This document shows positions 1 to 7,632 of a stretch of 39,813 nucleotides of DNA, one piece after another. This DNA comes from Anaerostipes sp. (GTDB lineage Bacteria > Bacillota > Clostridia > Lachnospirales > Lachnospiraceae). Made by a program: the position numbers and the translations under genes. Every line of letters begins with the position of its first letter. Position 1 is the stretch's first letter. Where the stretch lies: contig JAQVEG010000023.1 of the NCBI GenBank assembly GCA_028697725.1, positions 1-39,813 of the forward strand, in the 5' to 3' direction. Under the pieces are notes generated by a model. That model worked only from the letters and a program-made list of their open reading frames with translations, ran no database searches and had not been told where the DNA came from.

Positions 1-272
1 TTGTTATTACTGTTCTTGTTTTAAGAACGTTCGTTGCTGGTTTTTTTGAAAAACCAACTGAAAATCTTTTAGAATTTTCAAGGTTGTCTTATTATTTAAT
101 TATCAAGTTTCTGTGCTGTCTGTTTTTGTGACAGCTATAATAGATTATCATGCTCGTCTGTTTCTGTCAAGAACTTTTTTCAATTTCTTTCAAAAAGTTT
201 TGTTCCAAACAAGTGTCATATCTTGTTATATTTTGCTGCTGTTTTGTCAGCAACGTTGATAATCTTATCATC
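1..272 (-). promoter_or_regulatory. Probable rRNA operon promoter and leader region
   Basis: No gene is visible here. On the minus strand there are two near-consensus sigma-A promoters about 120 bp apart, followed by a long untranslated leader with several short hairpins: GCTGTC/GACAGC near 117-136, GAAAAT/ATTTTC near 62-82, and GGTTTTT/AAAAACC near 39-56. Tandem strong promoters followed by a structured non-coding leader are typical of rRNA operons in Firmicutes. The leader also contains CTTGATAA- and CCTTGAAAA-type segments like those seen upstream of 16S genes in Clostridia. The 16S gene itself would lie beyond the left edge, so the assignment is inference. Confidence 0.55.
142..170 (-). 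promoter_or_regulatory. Promoter P2, TTGACA-17-TAATCT
   Basis: On the minus strand the -35 TTGACA is at 170-165 and the -10 TAATCT at 147-142, with a 17-bp spacer. It lies about 120 bp downstream of P1 in the same direction, giving a tandem arrangement. Confidence 0.65.
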
Positions 273-290
273 CTAAATGCCGTTTGTCAA
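262..290 (-). promoter_or_regulatory. Promoter P1, TTGACA-17-TAAGAT
   Basis: On the minus strand the -35 TTGACA is at 290-285 and the -10 TAAGAT at 267-262, with a 17-bp spacer. The -35 overlaps the last codons of the cvpA-like gene, so this promoter reads leftward out of that gene's end toward the window edge. Confidence 0.65.
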
Positions 291-791
291 TAAGTTTTTT
301 AAAATATTTGCTAAAATATTTTGATCTACTAATTGCTTTAAAATATCACTGCTATTTAATATTGCAATTTGTTTTTCATGCATCCCAATATATTGCATAA
401 TATAAATGAAAAACAACACAATAGACACTACTACTAGTCCCTTTACAAATCCTATGATTCCTCCTAGAAAATGATTGAGTCCCCCAATGCCTGGAATGTT
501 TGACGCTTTGTTTATAAATCTTCCTATAATAGAAAAAATTATTTTTAATATAATTAATACAATAATAAATATAATTACATATAAAAATAATTCTGGCAGA
601 TTTCCTCCTGATTTTTTCAAAACTGCATTGGCAACAGGTTCCTTTATTTCTTTTACCACGGTTGTAGCTATTGCAATCGTTAAAAACCAGGTCGCAAAGC
701 CAAATAAAGATTTGAGGAATCCCCTTCGGAATCCCCCAATTGTAGCCATCACTATGTAAATACCTAAAACTAATAATATAAAATTACCCAT
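273..791 (-). CDS. CvpA family membrane protein
   Basis: A 172-residue protein with four hydrophobic segments at about residues 4-20, 27-45, 68-90 and 110-132, and glycine-rich turns typical of the CvpA (colicin V production) family: GFRRGFLKSLFG after the first helix, and GGLNHFLGGIIGFVKG before the last. Family members are inner-membrane proteins of poorly defined role, linked to envelope stress and colicin V export in enterobacteria. The ATG is preceded by a GGAGA ribosome binding site and sits 9 bp after the DUF5711 gene, so it is the last gene of a three-gene minus-strand operon (LysM protein, DUF5711, CvpA). Family is fairly secure; function is not. Confidence 0.85.
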   Translation of the reverse strand: MGNFILLVLGIYIVMATIGGFRRGFLKSLFGFATWFLTIAIATTVVKEIKEPVANAVLKKSGGNLPELFLYVIIFIIVLIILKIIFSIIGRFINKASNIPGIGGLNHFLGGIIGFVKGLVVVSIVLFFIYIMQYIGMHEKQIAILNSSDILKQLVDQNILANILKNLLTNGI

Positions 792-800
792 GTAAATCTC

Positions 801-1994
801 CTATCTCATTCGTAAAAATTGCATTTTGTTATTGTAAGTTACCAAATACTTACCTTGCTTCCCTGTTTGGGACATGACATATATTCTTTGATCTGTGTTT
901 GATTCATATAATTTATTTCCAATGAGACTATATAAGAAATAATTGTTATTTCCACAAAATAAAATATCATGTTCTCCCAAGGAAACACGGCTGTATTCTC
1001 CTGAGAATTTACTATCCATAATCTCATTTCCCGAAGTATTATATAATTTCATTTCATACTTTTCATTTGCATTCTTTTGATTTTGATCTGTTACAATTAA
1101 AAATTTAGAATCTGTCATAGAAACACTTGCAATATTCTTAGTTACACTAATCTCTTTTTTCTTTGTTGGTGTTTGGTTTGTATTATATAGTAGAATCTTA
1201 TTGTCTCCAATGGCACAAAGTGTTGAATGATTCATATATTTTACCTTAGAAATCACAGTGTCCATATAGTCGTACCCAGCAATCAAACGATCTTCTTTTT
1301 CTTTTCCATCTTCTCCAAAATCATAAAAAGCTAAACGACTCTTTACTTTTAAACCATCAATTGTTAAATAGCTTACAGCTAAGTTTTGTCCATCTTCAGA
1401 TAAATCAATATCCATTGGATACCCATTTGTCTCAGATGTTGTTTTAATTGTAACAAGCTTCTTTTGGCTCATGTCATACATCTCAATGTAATTTTCATCC
1501 CCATTATTTAAAGTTACAGCCACAACGCCCTGACTTGCAACTTCAATATCAGTAATAGGATATGAAACACTAAACTCTTTTATTTTCCCTTCATTATCTA
1601 AAACGCAAACTTCATTTCCCTTTTTATTTCCCACTGCAATATAATCTCCACAATAAGAAAAAATAGGATTCTTAATAGAAAAAGATTTGTTCCATATACT
1701 TTTTCCATTTGCGTCGAAATAAGAAATTCCATCTTCATTAAGAGAAATTACTCCCTTTTTATATGAAAATGTGTTGGATGTTGTATCTGATATCTCTGAA
1801 ATATTTTTTATAACAGTTGCTTCTCTATAAATTCTATATCTATATACAAAAAATATGGCAACTAAAACAACAACAATTAAAACTCCCATGACTTGTCGAA
1901 ATCTCTTCTTTTTCTGCTGACGTACCAATGCTTCTTGTATTTTCTCATTGCTTGTTGTATATAAATAAAATTTATTTTTCTTCTTTTGGCTCAT
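801..1994 (-). CDS. DUF5711 family membrane-anchored propeller protein
   Basis: A 397-residue protein with a basic cytoplasmic N-terminus (residues 1-34, rich in Lys and Arg), one transmembrane helix at about 36-53, and an extracellular region of about 340 residues. That region is made of repeated strands of WD40/PQQ-like character (for example FDANGKSIWNKS, LYNTSGNEIMDS, LYSLIGNKLYES). This arrangement matches DUF5711 proteins, which are common in Lachnospiraceae and Ruminococcaceae and have no assigned function. It is the middle gene of a minus-strand operon, 34 bp after the LysM gene and 9 bp before cvpA. A surface scaffold or sensing role is only a guess. Confidence 0.8.
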   Translation of the reverse strand: MSQKKKNKFYLYTTSNEKIQEALVRQQKKKRFRQVMGVLIVVVLVAIFFVYRYRIYREATVIKNISEISDTTSNTFSYKKGVISLNEDGISYFDANGKSIWNKSFSIKNPIFSYCGDYIAVGNKKGNEVCVLDNEGKIKEFSVSYPITDIEVASQGVVAVTLNNGDENYIEMYDMSQKKLVTIKTTSETNGYPMDIDLSEDGQNLAVSYLTIDGLKVKSRLAFYDFGEDGKEKEDRLIAGYDYMDTVISKVKYMNHSTLCAIGDNKILLYNTNQTPTKKKEISVTKNIASVSMTDSKFLIVTDQNQKNANEKYEMKLYNTSGNEIMDSKFSGEYSRVSLGEHDILFCGNNNYFLYSLIGNKLYESNTDQRIYVMSQTGKQGKYLVTYNNKMQFLRMR

Positions 1995-2028
1995 AACTAT
2001 CTCCTAATATCAACCATTATACGATATT

Positions 2029-3102
2029 TTAATTTGATATACTAGGTATAATTAATTTTTGTCCCGGATATATCTTATCTGTTTTTTTCATATTATTTCT
2101 TACAAGGATATAATTCAGGTATTTCTCACTTCCATAGATTTTCTTACTAATACGTACTAATTTGTCTCCATATTTTACAATATAGGTTGTTTCTTTTGCA
2201 GTTGTCTGTGTAATTTTCTTTGCTGTTGTTTTTTCTATTTCTTTCTTTGTCTCAGTCGCAGTTATGGATTCTGTTTTTTCATTTTTCATTCCTTCTTTTG
2301 CTCCGTCTCCCATTGCCTCTACTGCACCACTCACAGCATCTTTAAAGGACACACTTCGATCTCCACGTACAGTATAGACCATGGTACCAATAAGAAAACA
2401 AAATAATAATACTGCAGCACTGGAAGATATCTTATGAAATAAATTTTTATTTCTTGTCTTTTTCTTCTTTGCCTTTACTGTACTGCGAAACTGGCGCACA
2501 ATTTTCTCATCCCGTTTTGCCTCCTGCATATTTTCATAAGATATAACTTCTTTCAACTCTTCTTTTCTATCCGCAATATAACTTTGCATTTGAGGATTTT
2601 TCCCATAATATATGTAGTAGCCTGCCTGTTTTACCAGATCTTGTCCACGATAAATATAAAAAGCATCTTCACCTTCTAACATATCGACTACATACAAAAC
2701 TTTTCCTTGTCCAGGGAAATTTTCAAAATGCGTTTTTTTTATTTTATCATTCAATCGAGTAGAAAATCCCATTCTAGAGAGTCCCCATCCCATTACTTCA
2801 AGCTCTGGAAAAAATATATCCTTTTTTTGATAAATTTCTTTCCATATTGTATCATCAAAAACTGTCTCATCTAAATCTAATTCTATATTTTCTCCTTCGA
2901 TAGCCCCAGATATAAATATGACTGTTTCATTTTCAATAATCTTCTTCTCTCCAAACAAAATAGCTCCACGAACAAATGTATGGTTGTCCTTTGCCAGCAT
3001 TTTTAAAAATGTAATTACAAAATCTTCTATATATAGTTTTTCATTTCCTACTGGGCTACCAATCTGTCTAATATTTTTTGGCAACTGATTTTCTTGTCTC
3101 AC
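2029..3102 (-). CDS. Membrane LysM protein with MPN/JAB-like N-terminal domain
   Basis: A 357-residue protein in three parts. Residues 1-165 have the strand and helix pattern of a JAB/MPN domain, with ILFGEKK, a central GWGLSRMGF (105-113) where active JAMM proteases carry GWYHSHPGF, and a following VLYVVD strand. Both zinc-binding histidines are absent (Leu108 and Arg110 stand in their place), so any such domain would be catalytically dead. After a basic linker comes one transmembrane helix (229-245), a Thr/Lys-rich spacer, and a C-terminal LysM domain (307-352, YGDKLVRISKKIYG to YPGQKLIIP) that should bind peptidoglycan outside the cell. It starts at GTG 7 bases after GGAGG and is the first gene of the operon with DUF5711 and cvpA. 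LysM and topology are secure; the MPN relation is by eye. Confidence 0.8.
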   Translation of the reverse strand: MRQENQLPKNIRQIGSPVGNEKLYIEDFVITFLKMLAKDNHTFVRGAILFGEKKIIENETVIFISGAIEGENIELDLDETVFDDTIWKEIYQKKDIFFPELEVMGWGLSRMGFSTRLNDKIKKTHFENFPGQGKVLYVVDMLEGEDAFYIYRGQDLVKQAGYYIYYGKNPQMQSYIADRKEELKEVISYENMQEAKRDEKIVRQFRSTVKAKKKKTRNKNLFHKISSSAAVLLFCFLIGTMVYTVRGDRSVSFKDAVSGAVEAMGDGAKEGMKNEKTESITATETKKEIEKTTAKKITQTTAKETTYIVKYGDKLVRISKKIYGSEKYLNYILVRNNMKKTDKIYPGQKLIIPSISN

Positions 3103-3249
3103 AAAAAATCCTCCTTTTTCCTTTTACTAACTGAACTCTATCATATGGAGTCCGCAGATTTTAGCAAAGGAAGTCGAAAGCTCGAAAAAAATTCTGAATT
3201 TTTTTTAATAAGTTGAGCAAACTAAAATATAGAAAACGGAGGAATTTAA

Positions 3250-3783
3250 ATGAATCACAAAGTAGATTATTATAATCCAAATGAAATAAACTCTATGGAG
3301 TTGTTTCAAAAAAAATTACTCTATTATATTCAAATGAAAAGAAAAGACAATCAACCAATTATCATTCTCTGTATTGGAACAGATCATGCCACTGGTGATT
3401 GCCTTGGTCCCCTTGTTGGAAAAAAATTAAAACATTTACAACATGATTATCCTGTTTTCGGATGTTTATGCCATCCTATTCACGCAAAAAACTTAACGAA
3501 AACCATTTGTGAAATCTACACATCCTATGAGGATCCTTTTATTATTGCTATTGACGCCTGCCTTGGCATTGAAGAACACATTGGATTTATTACACTTTCA
3601 TCCAATCCCCTTCGTCCTGGAGAAAGTGTTTCCAAAGAATTATCTTCTATTGGACATATTTCAATTACAGGAATCGTAAATACTTTTTCTGATTGGAATA
3701 TTGAAACAATACAAACAACTTCATTAAATCAAGTTGATATCCTTGCCTCTTATATTAGTACAGGTTTATCCAAGATTCTATGA
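3250..3783 (+). CDS. yyaC: Spore protein YyaC (DUF1256)
   Basis: A 177-residue protein matching the YyaC family of endospore formers, a DUF1256 protein structurally related to the germination protease GPR. It carries the signature CIGTDHATGDCLGPLVG near residues 40-56, a central AIDACLG, and the GHISITGIVN segment near the C-terminus. The length is normal for the family. In Bacillus the protein is sporulation-associated, but its substrate is not established. The ATG follows a GGAGG site. It is divergent from the LysM operon and converges on the EIIC-like gene, overlapping it by 6 bp at the 3' ends with no room for a terminator. Its presence is the best direct sign that the organism sporulates. 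Confidence 0.88.
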   Translation: MNHKVDYYNPNEINSMELFQKKLLYYIQMKRKDNQPIIILCIGTDHATGDCLGPLVGKKLKHLQHDYPVFGCLCHPIHAKNLTKTICEIYTSYEDPFIIAIDACLGIEEHIGFITLSSNPLRPGESVSKELSSIGHISITGIVNTFSDWNIETIQTTSLNQVDILASYISTGLSKIL

Positions 3784-4833
3784 TGGTAATTTCATATCTC
3801 CACTTTTAATCAGTCCCATTCTACGCATGCCTTCAGCAAAAAAATAAGTTAGAATTGCTGGAGCAATGATATGCATTGCAATAATCATAATCATTGTTGT
3901 TGTGTTTGAGATGCCTGAGGAAACCATTGTTTTATATCCCATAATCTGACCTACTAGACCTGCGGTTCCCATTCCTGAACCAATGGCATTGTTTGTCATT
4001 TTAAGAACAACTGTTGATATTGGCCCCAAAATTGCACTTGTCAAAATTGGGGGAATCCATATCAACGGTTTTCTTACGATGTTTGGCACCTGAAGCATTG
4101 ATGTTCCCAGCCCTTGTGCTACCAATCCACCCACACCATTTTCTCTAAAACTTGCAACTGCAAATCCTATCATTTGTGCACTACATCCAACCGCTGCTGC
4201 TCCAGCAGAAATCCCAGTTAAATTTAAAATGATACCTAAGGCTGCAGAACTTATGGGCAGGGTCAGAATCATTCCCATTAAAACAGCAACTACAATTCCC
4301 ATTAAAAATGGCTGTTGCTCTGTTCCCCACTGAATTGCTTCTCCTAATTTCAGCATTAGTTTTGAAACCCATGGCCCCACAAATAATCCTAAAGCACCTC
4401 CTGTAATAATAGTTACAAGTGGTGTTAATATAATATCTAATTTTGTTTTTCCAGAAATTAATCTTCCAATTTCTATTCCTACATATGCTGCAATAAATGC
4501 CCCTAATGGTTCTCCAGGTCCTGAAAGAACAATTCCACTACTAGATATTACAGTATGTGCCAATAACTTGGATGCAAAGGCACCAATCATACCTGCAGAT
4601 GCTGCAGATACTGTAACTAATGTAGACTCACCAAATTTGACCGCTACACCCACACCAATTCCTGCACCTGTTAAAGCCTTGCTTACAGCCGCTATCATCA
4701 CTAATAACTTTCCAATATCTCCTCCCATGATTGTTCCAGCCTGCTCCATTATCGTCCCTATAATCAGGGTAGCAAACAATCCATGGGCCATACCAGTCAG
4801 TCCATCAATAAATATTCTTTTTAGTATTTTCAC
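3778..4833 (-). CDS. PTS EIIC-like membrane protein (PTS_EIIC_2 type)
   Basis: A 351-residue protein with about ten hydrophobic segments and many Gly/Ala-rich helices (for example GIGVGVAVKFGEST, GEPLGAFIAAYVGIEIG, VSSGISNTTTMIMIIAMHIIAPA). The pattern matches the PTS_EIIC_2 family of standalone EIIC-like proteins. No EIIA or EIIB domain is attached and no PTS partner lies next to it, so the substrate cannot be named, and it may not be a phosphotransfer transporter. It starts at GTG (4833) about 10 bases after AAGGAG. Its stop codon lies inside the last codons of convergent yyaC. It appears monocistronic. Confidence 0.8.
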   Translation of the reverse strand: MKILKRIFIDGLTGMAHGLFATLIIGTIMEQAGTIMGGDIGKLLVMIAAVSKALTGAGIGVGVAVKFGESTLVTVSAASAGMIGAFASKLLAHTVISSSGIVLSGPGEPLGAFIAAYVGIEIGRLISGKTKLDIILTPLVTIITGGALGLFVGPWVSKLMLKLGEAIQWGTEQQPFLMGIVVAVLMGMILTLPISSAALGIILNLTGISAGAAAVGCSAQMIGFAVASFRENGVGGLVAQGLGTSMLQVPNIVRKPLIWIPPILTSAILGPISTVVLKMTNNAIGSGMGTAGLVGQIMGYKTMVSSGISNTTTMIMIIAMHIIAPAILTYFFAEGMRRMGLIKSGDMKLPS

Positions 4834-4906
4834 CTTATCTATTCTCCTTTATTTTGAATCTTGCTATATTTTTTTACGATTCTTATTATTCTATCATGTC
4901 TTATCT

Positions 4907-4934
4907 TTGAATAAAATAGTTTTCATGTTATAAT
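4907..4934 (+). promoter_or_regulatory. Promoter of the 4966 gene
   Basis: TTGAAT at 4907-4912 and TATAAT at 4929-4934, 16 bp apart, with a TGT extended -10 immediately before TATAAT. It lies about 30 bp upstream of the start codon at 4966. Confidence 0.65.
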
Positions 4935-4965
4935 TCTCCATATTTATATTTACAAAGGAGTGCTT

Positions 4966-5238
4966 ATGTTTCGATTATGGGGAAAAATATTTCACAAAAA
5001 TCATTTAATAAAAGATACTGTAATCTGTAATGATGATACAAACTTAAACCGTACAAAAAAGATCTTTCAGGGCTTGGATAGTATTTGTTATGAATTTGAT
5101 TTGCAGACACCAATTTGGCTTGATACAAACAAAAAAGATTTTATGCAACATAGTAAAACAAGATTTTATTCTGACAGCTTTATTGAATCTATCGACTTTG
5201 ATTTTTTAGAGATTCAAGTAATTGAAGAAGATTACTAA
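4966..5238 (+). CDS. Conserved-looking small protein of unknown function
   Basis: A 90-residue soluble, acidic protein (MFRLWGKIFHKNHL... ending EIQVIEEDY). No family is recognised. The start is taken at ATG 4966 because AAGGAG ends 5 bases upstream; an in-frame GTG at 4960 overlaps that site and is unlikely. A consensus promoter with an extended -10 lies directly upstream. It is flanked by the divergent EIIC-like gene and a short non-coding region, and is transcribed alone. The strong promoter, good ribosome binding site and coherent frame make it a real gene. Confidence 0.7.
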   Translation: MFRLWGKIFHKNHLIKDTVICNDDTNLNRTKKIFQGLDSICYEFDLQTPIWLDTNKKDFMQHSKTRFYSDSFIESIDFDFLEIQVIEEDY

Positions 5239-5249
5239 CATGTAACATC

Positions 5250-5278
5250 TTTACATTTTTTCACTTATTATGTATAAT
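5250..5278 (+). promoter_or_regulatory. Strong orphan promoter, TTTACA-17-TATAAT
   Basis: TTTACA at 5250-5255 and TATAAT at 5273-5278 with a 17-bp spacer, beginning 12 bp after the stop of the preceding gene. It points toward a region of about 150 bp with no convincing gene that ends at the hairpin 5422-5452. An ATG at 5310 opens a hydrophobic frame (MFISCKHFISFLIAYLYFLL), but GGGGGAGG lies about 13 bases before it, which is too far to be convincing, and the frame then runs antisense through the dUTPase gene. Confidence 0.5.
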
Positions 5279-5421
5279 TTATATAAGAGGGGGAGGTTCT
5301 ATCATATCTATGTTTATTTCCTGTAAACATTTTATTTCATTTCTCATTGCATATCTATATTTTCTATTGAGCAATCAAGGTATTTATACCCCTCGGTGGT
5401 ATTTTCTTTTGATAGATCCAA

Positions 5422-5452
5422 AAAAAGGAACCAATTCACATGGTTCCTTTTT
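5422..5452 (-). terminator. Bidirectional intrinsic terminator
   Basis: A perfect 12-bp stem AAAAAGGAACCA / TGGTTCCTTTTT (5422-5433 with 5441-5452) and a 7-base loop. The A/T-rich stem base gives a T-run on both strands. It lies 8 bp beyond the dUTPase stop and would also end a transcript from the orphan promoter at 5250. Confidence 0.8.
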
Positions 5453-5459
5453 AAGTATA

Positions 5460-5972
5460 TTATTTTGTTGTACTTCCAAATCCACCATTACGAATGTTTT
5501 TGGCATCATCGTCAAGAGTAATCCCATATTCCATAAAAATCCCCTGAACAACACCAGTTCCCTTTTCCACAGAAACAACTTTTCCTTCATTGGAATCATT
5601 GGTGAGTTTAACGAAAATATGACCTTCATTGTCTGAATAAAAATAATCACTGTCAATAATTCCAACAGTATTATTCATCTGAAGACGGAACTTAAATCCC
5701 AATCCACTTCTTGGAAAGATATTCAATACCCATTCTTCTTCCATAAAAACTCTAATTCCAGTAGGAATCTTTATTGTCTCCCCTGGCTTTAAAGAAAAAC
5801 TAAGAGGACTAAAAAAATCATATCCTGCAGATCCTCTTGTTGCTCTCTTTGGTAGTTGAATTTCATCGTAAATCTGCTGAATCTCTTCTCTTGTTGTTCC
5901 CTCAAAGGAATCCTGCCAGCTTTCTAAAAACTGTTCAAAACTCACTCTGTGAAACTGTGCAATTTTTTTCAT
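5460..5972 (-). CDS. dut: dUTP diphosphatase (trimeric dUTPase)
   Basis: A 170-residue protein that hydrolyses dUTP to dUMP and pyrophosphate, keeping uracil out of DNA and supplying dTMP synthesis. All five trimeric-dUTPase motifs are visible: I AGYDFFSP, II PRSGLGFK, III GIIDSDYF, IV GTGVVQGIF (degenerate) and V RNGGFGSTTK. The nucleotide-binding loop residues of motif III are intact. About 40 extra N-terminal residues (ending QIYDEIQLPKRAT) precede the core, as in several clostridial homologs. It starts at ATG after AGGAG and appears transcribed alone, ending at a perfect terminator hairpin. Assignment is secure; the degenerate motif IV is typical of the clostridial subgroup. Confidence 0.92.
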   Translation of the reverse strand: MKKIAQFHRVSFEQFLESWQDSFEGTTREEIQQIYDEIQLPKRATRGSAGYDFFSPLSFSLKPGETIKIPTGIRVFMEEEWVLNIFPRSGLGFKFRLQMNNTVGIIDSDYFYSDNEGHIFVKLTNDSNEGKVVSVEKGTGVVQGIFMEYGITLDDDAKNIRNGGFGSTTK

Positions 5973-6070
5973 GTAAAACTCCTATTATCTTCTTATCGCT
6001 TATTACTTTGTTCTTAATTACAAAGAACACCTACATATCTTTCTCATCATATCAAATATGTATCTCTTAT

Positions 6071-6862
6071 TCAATACTTTGACAATCTTTTCAACGCATA
6101 GAATTCATAGCCCTTTTTCTTTAAAAATTGAAGAACTTCTTCTAATGCTTCTCCATTGGATTTTGAAACATTATGCATTAACGGAATTGCTCCATTATGA
6201 TAATTATCTTTAAAATGTTGAATGACATAATCTTTCCCTGGCTGTTTATTTACATCAAAATCTACATATGCCATACTCCAAAAAATAGTTCGATAACCTA
6301 GTTCTTTATCTATCTTTAAACTAGTTTCATTATATTCTCCCATGGGTGGTCGGATATATTTATCCATCTTGTATCCAGTGGCTTCCTTACAATACTCTTC
6401 ACAATCAATAATTTCTTCCTTTTGCTCTCGCTCTGATAAGGATGGCATACTCTTGTGGTGTACCGTATGGTTTCCTACTATGTGTCCTTCTTTTTTCATT
6501 CTCTGAACTAATTTTATATTTTCTCGTATAAATGGTTTTGTAACAAAAAATGCAGCTGGAACTTTTTCCTTTTTTAACACATCTAAAATATGACTTGTAT
6601 ACCCATTTTCATATCCACAATCAAAGGTTAAAAAAATTACTTTTTGATCTCGTTTTTCAGGATCCACATAATATGCATCATACTTAGATAAATCAACTTC
6701 CTTAGATACTTCTGGAGTCTGATGATTCTCTTTTCGTTTAATCCACCAGCTAAGTGTTCCACTATTTGTTTGAGACCAGGTTTGTATGGTTTCTTTTTTC
6801 TTTTGACACCCTGTCAGCAACAAGAGAAATACAAAACAACACAAAAGAATTCTAGATTTCAT
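6071..6862 (-). CDS. PdaA-like polysaccharide deacetylase lipoprotein
   Basis: A 263-residue lipoprotein with a signal sequence ending in lipobox LTGC (Cys19). A NodB-homology domain spans about residues 73-255. Motif 1 reads TFDCGYENG (79-87), the delta-lactam-biosynthetic PdaA pattern, where the usual second Asp of TFDD is replaced (here by Cys). Metal ligands Asp81, His132 and His136 (GNHTVHH) are present, as is the RPPMGEYN motif 3. PdaA removes acetyl groups from cortex peptidoglycan N-acetylmuramic acid so that muramic delta-lactam can form in spores. The ATG overlaps the upstream gene by 11 bp, so the two are translationally coupled. A sporulation role is likely, though general peptidoglycan deacetylation is possible. 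Confidence 0.85.
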   Translation of the reverse strand: MKSRILLCCFVFLLLLTGCQKKKETIQTWSQTNSGTLSWWIKRKENHQTPEVSKEVDLSKYDAYYVDPEKRDQKVIFLTFDCGYENGYTSHILDVLKKEKVPAAFFVTKPFIRENIKLVQRMKKEGHIVGNHTVHHKSMPSLSEREQKEEIIDCEEYCKEATGYKMDKYIRPPMGEYNETSLKIDKELGYRTIFWSMAYVDFDVNKQPGKDYVIQHFKDNYHNGAIPLMHNVSKSNGEALEEVLQFLKKKGYEFYALKRLSKY

Positions 6863-7556
6863 GTAATATTTCTTTCATCATTTGAATCTCCTCTGGCGTC
6901 AGTGCAAATTCCTTTGCTGCTGCTATTTCCTGCCAGTGTTCTTCTATTTCTTTTACTTGCTTTTCTTCTTTTTTCTTTTCTTTTTGTTCTGCTTCTTTTA
7001 TTATGATTTCCTCTTTCTTTTCATTTTCAATCTTTCGCTCCTTCTTTTCACATCGATTGGGCAAAATATTCTCTAAAAAATAAATCATATTTGATCGAAT
7101 CTGCTGTTTCCTTTCATCTACACTAAATACTTCATGAATGACCAGCAGTGCAATTCCTGCAAGGGTAAACATAAGAAATCCTGGAACTGAAAATTCTAAA
7201 AGCTCTCCTCTCACACAATTTCTCAATACACCTAAAAATCCAAGAAAAAAACAAGTCATGGCGCAATATAAACTTCCATCTGCCATCCATTTGTCAGGAA
7301 ATCCACATATTTTATTCTTATACAGCTCTTTATCCACAACACAAGTTATATTATTAAGATTTGCCTCTAGTTGATAGTAACTTTCAAACCGCTTTCTAAG
7401 TACTCCTAACCACCGTTTCTTTTTGCCTTCCATCTCAACAGAGTCTGCCAGCATTCTTCCATAGCTTTTCCATGCCACTATCTGTGCAATTACTCCTACA
7501 ACAAATAATACAATCAATCCTTGTGGAAAAAATAAATTCTCTAAAATAATTTTCAT
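6852..7556 (-). CDS. Membrane protein with long charged coiled-coil tail
   Basis: A 234-residue protein of no recognised family. There are three hydrophobic segments (about 9-27, 97-114 and 124-146), a basic loop after the first (KKKRWLGVLRKRFE), and a C-terminal segment (about 165-234) of nearly unbroken Glu/Lys runs (KKERKIENEKKEE..., EQKEKKKEEKQVKE) predicted to be a coiled coil. It starts at ATG after AGGAGGAG. Its stop overlaps the start of the pdaA-like gene, so the two probably act together, perhaps at the envelope during sporulation; that role is inference from position only. Confidence 0.7.
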   Translation of the reverse strand: MKIILENLFFPQGLIVLFVVGVIAQIVAWKSYGRMLADSVEMEGKKKRWLGVLRKRFESYYQLEANLNNITCVVDKELYKNKICGFPDKWMADGSLYCAMTCFFLGFLGVLRNCVRGELLEFSVPGFLMFTLAGIALLVIHEVFSVDERKQQIRSNMIYFLENILPNRCEKKERKIENEKKEEIIIKEAEQKEKKKEEKQVKEIEEHWQEIAAAKEFALTPEEIQMMKEILHEI

Positions 7557-7579
7557 GTAACTTCTCCTCCTTTAATGAC

Positions 7580-7621
7580 ATTATAGAATCAAAAAGAGGA
7601 GAGTTCACTAGAAACACTCCT
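7580..7621 (-). terminator. Terminator of mtnN, with the next gene's -10 behind it
   Basis: AGGAG (7597-7601) pairs with CTCCT (7617-7621), with an inner GTT/AAC helix, followed on the minus strand by TCTTTTTG. Immediately downstream is TATAAT (plus-strand ATTATA at 7580-7585), a likely -10 for the coupled 7556 gene; its -35 is weak. Confidence 0.55.
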
Positions 7622-7632
7622 ACAAAGTTAGA

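Noticed and set aside
5310..5636. Hydrophobic plus-strand frame from 5310
   Set aside because: Most of it is antisense to the dUTPase gene and crosses a terminator; the ribosome binding site is too far away. Only the promoter is kept as a feature.
6722..7076. Leu/Phe-rich plus-strand frames
   Set aside because: They are the reverse complement of the Glu/Lys coiled-coil codons of the 6852-7556 gene.
7325..7340. DnaA box-like TTATCCACA
   Set aside because: Single matches occur inside coding genes here and in mnmE (near 38790); there is no cluster or AT-rich unwinding region, so no origin is called in the window.
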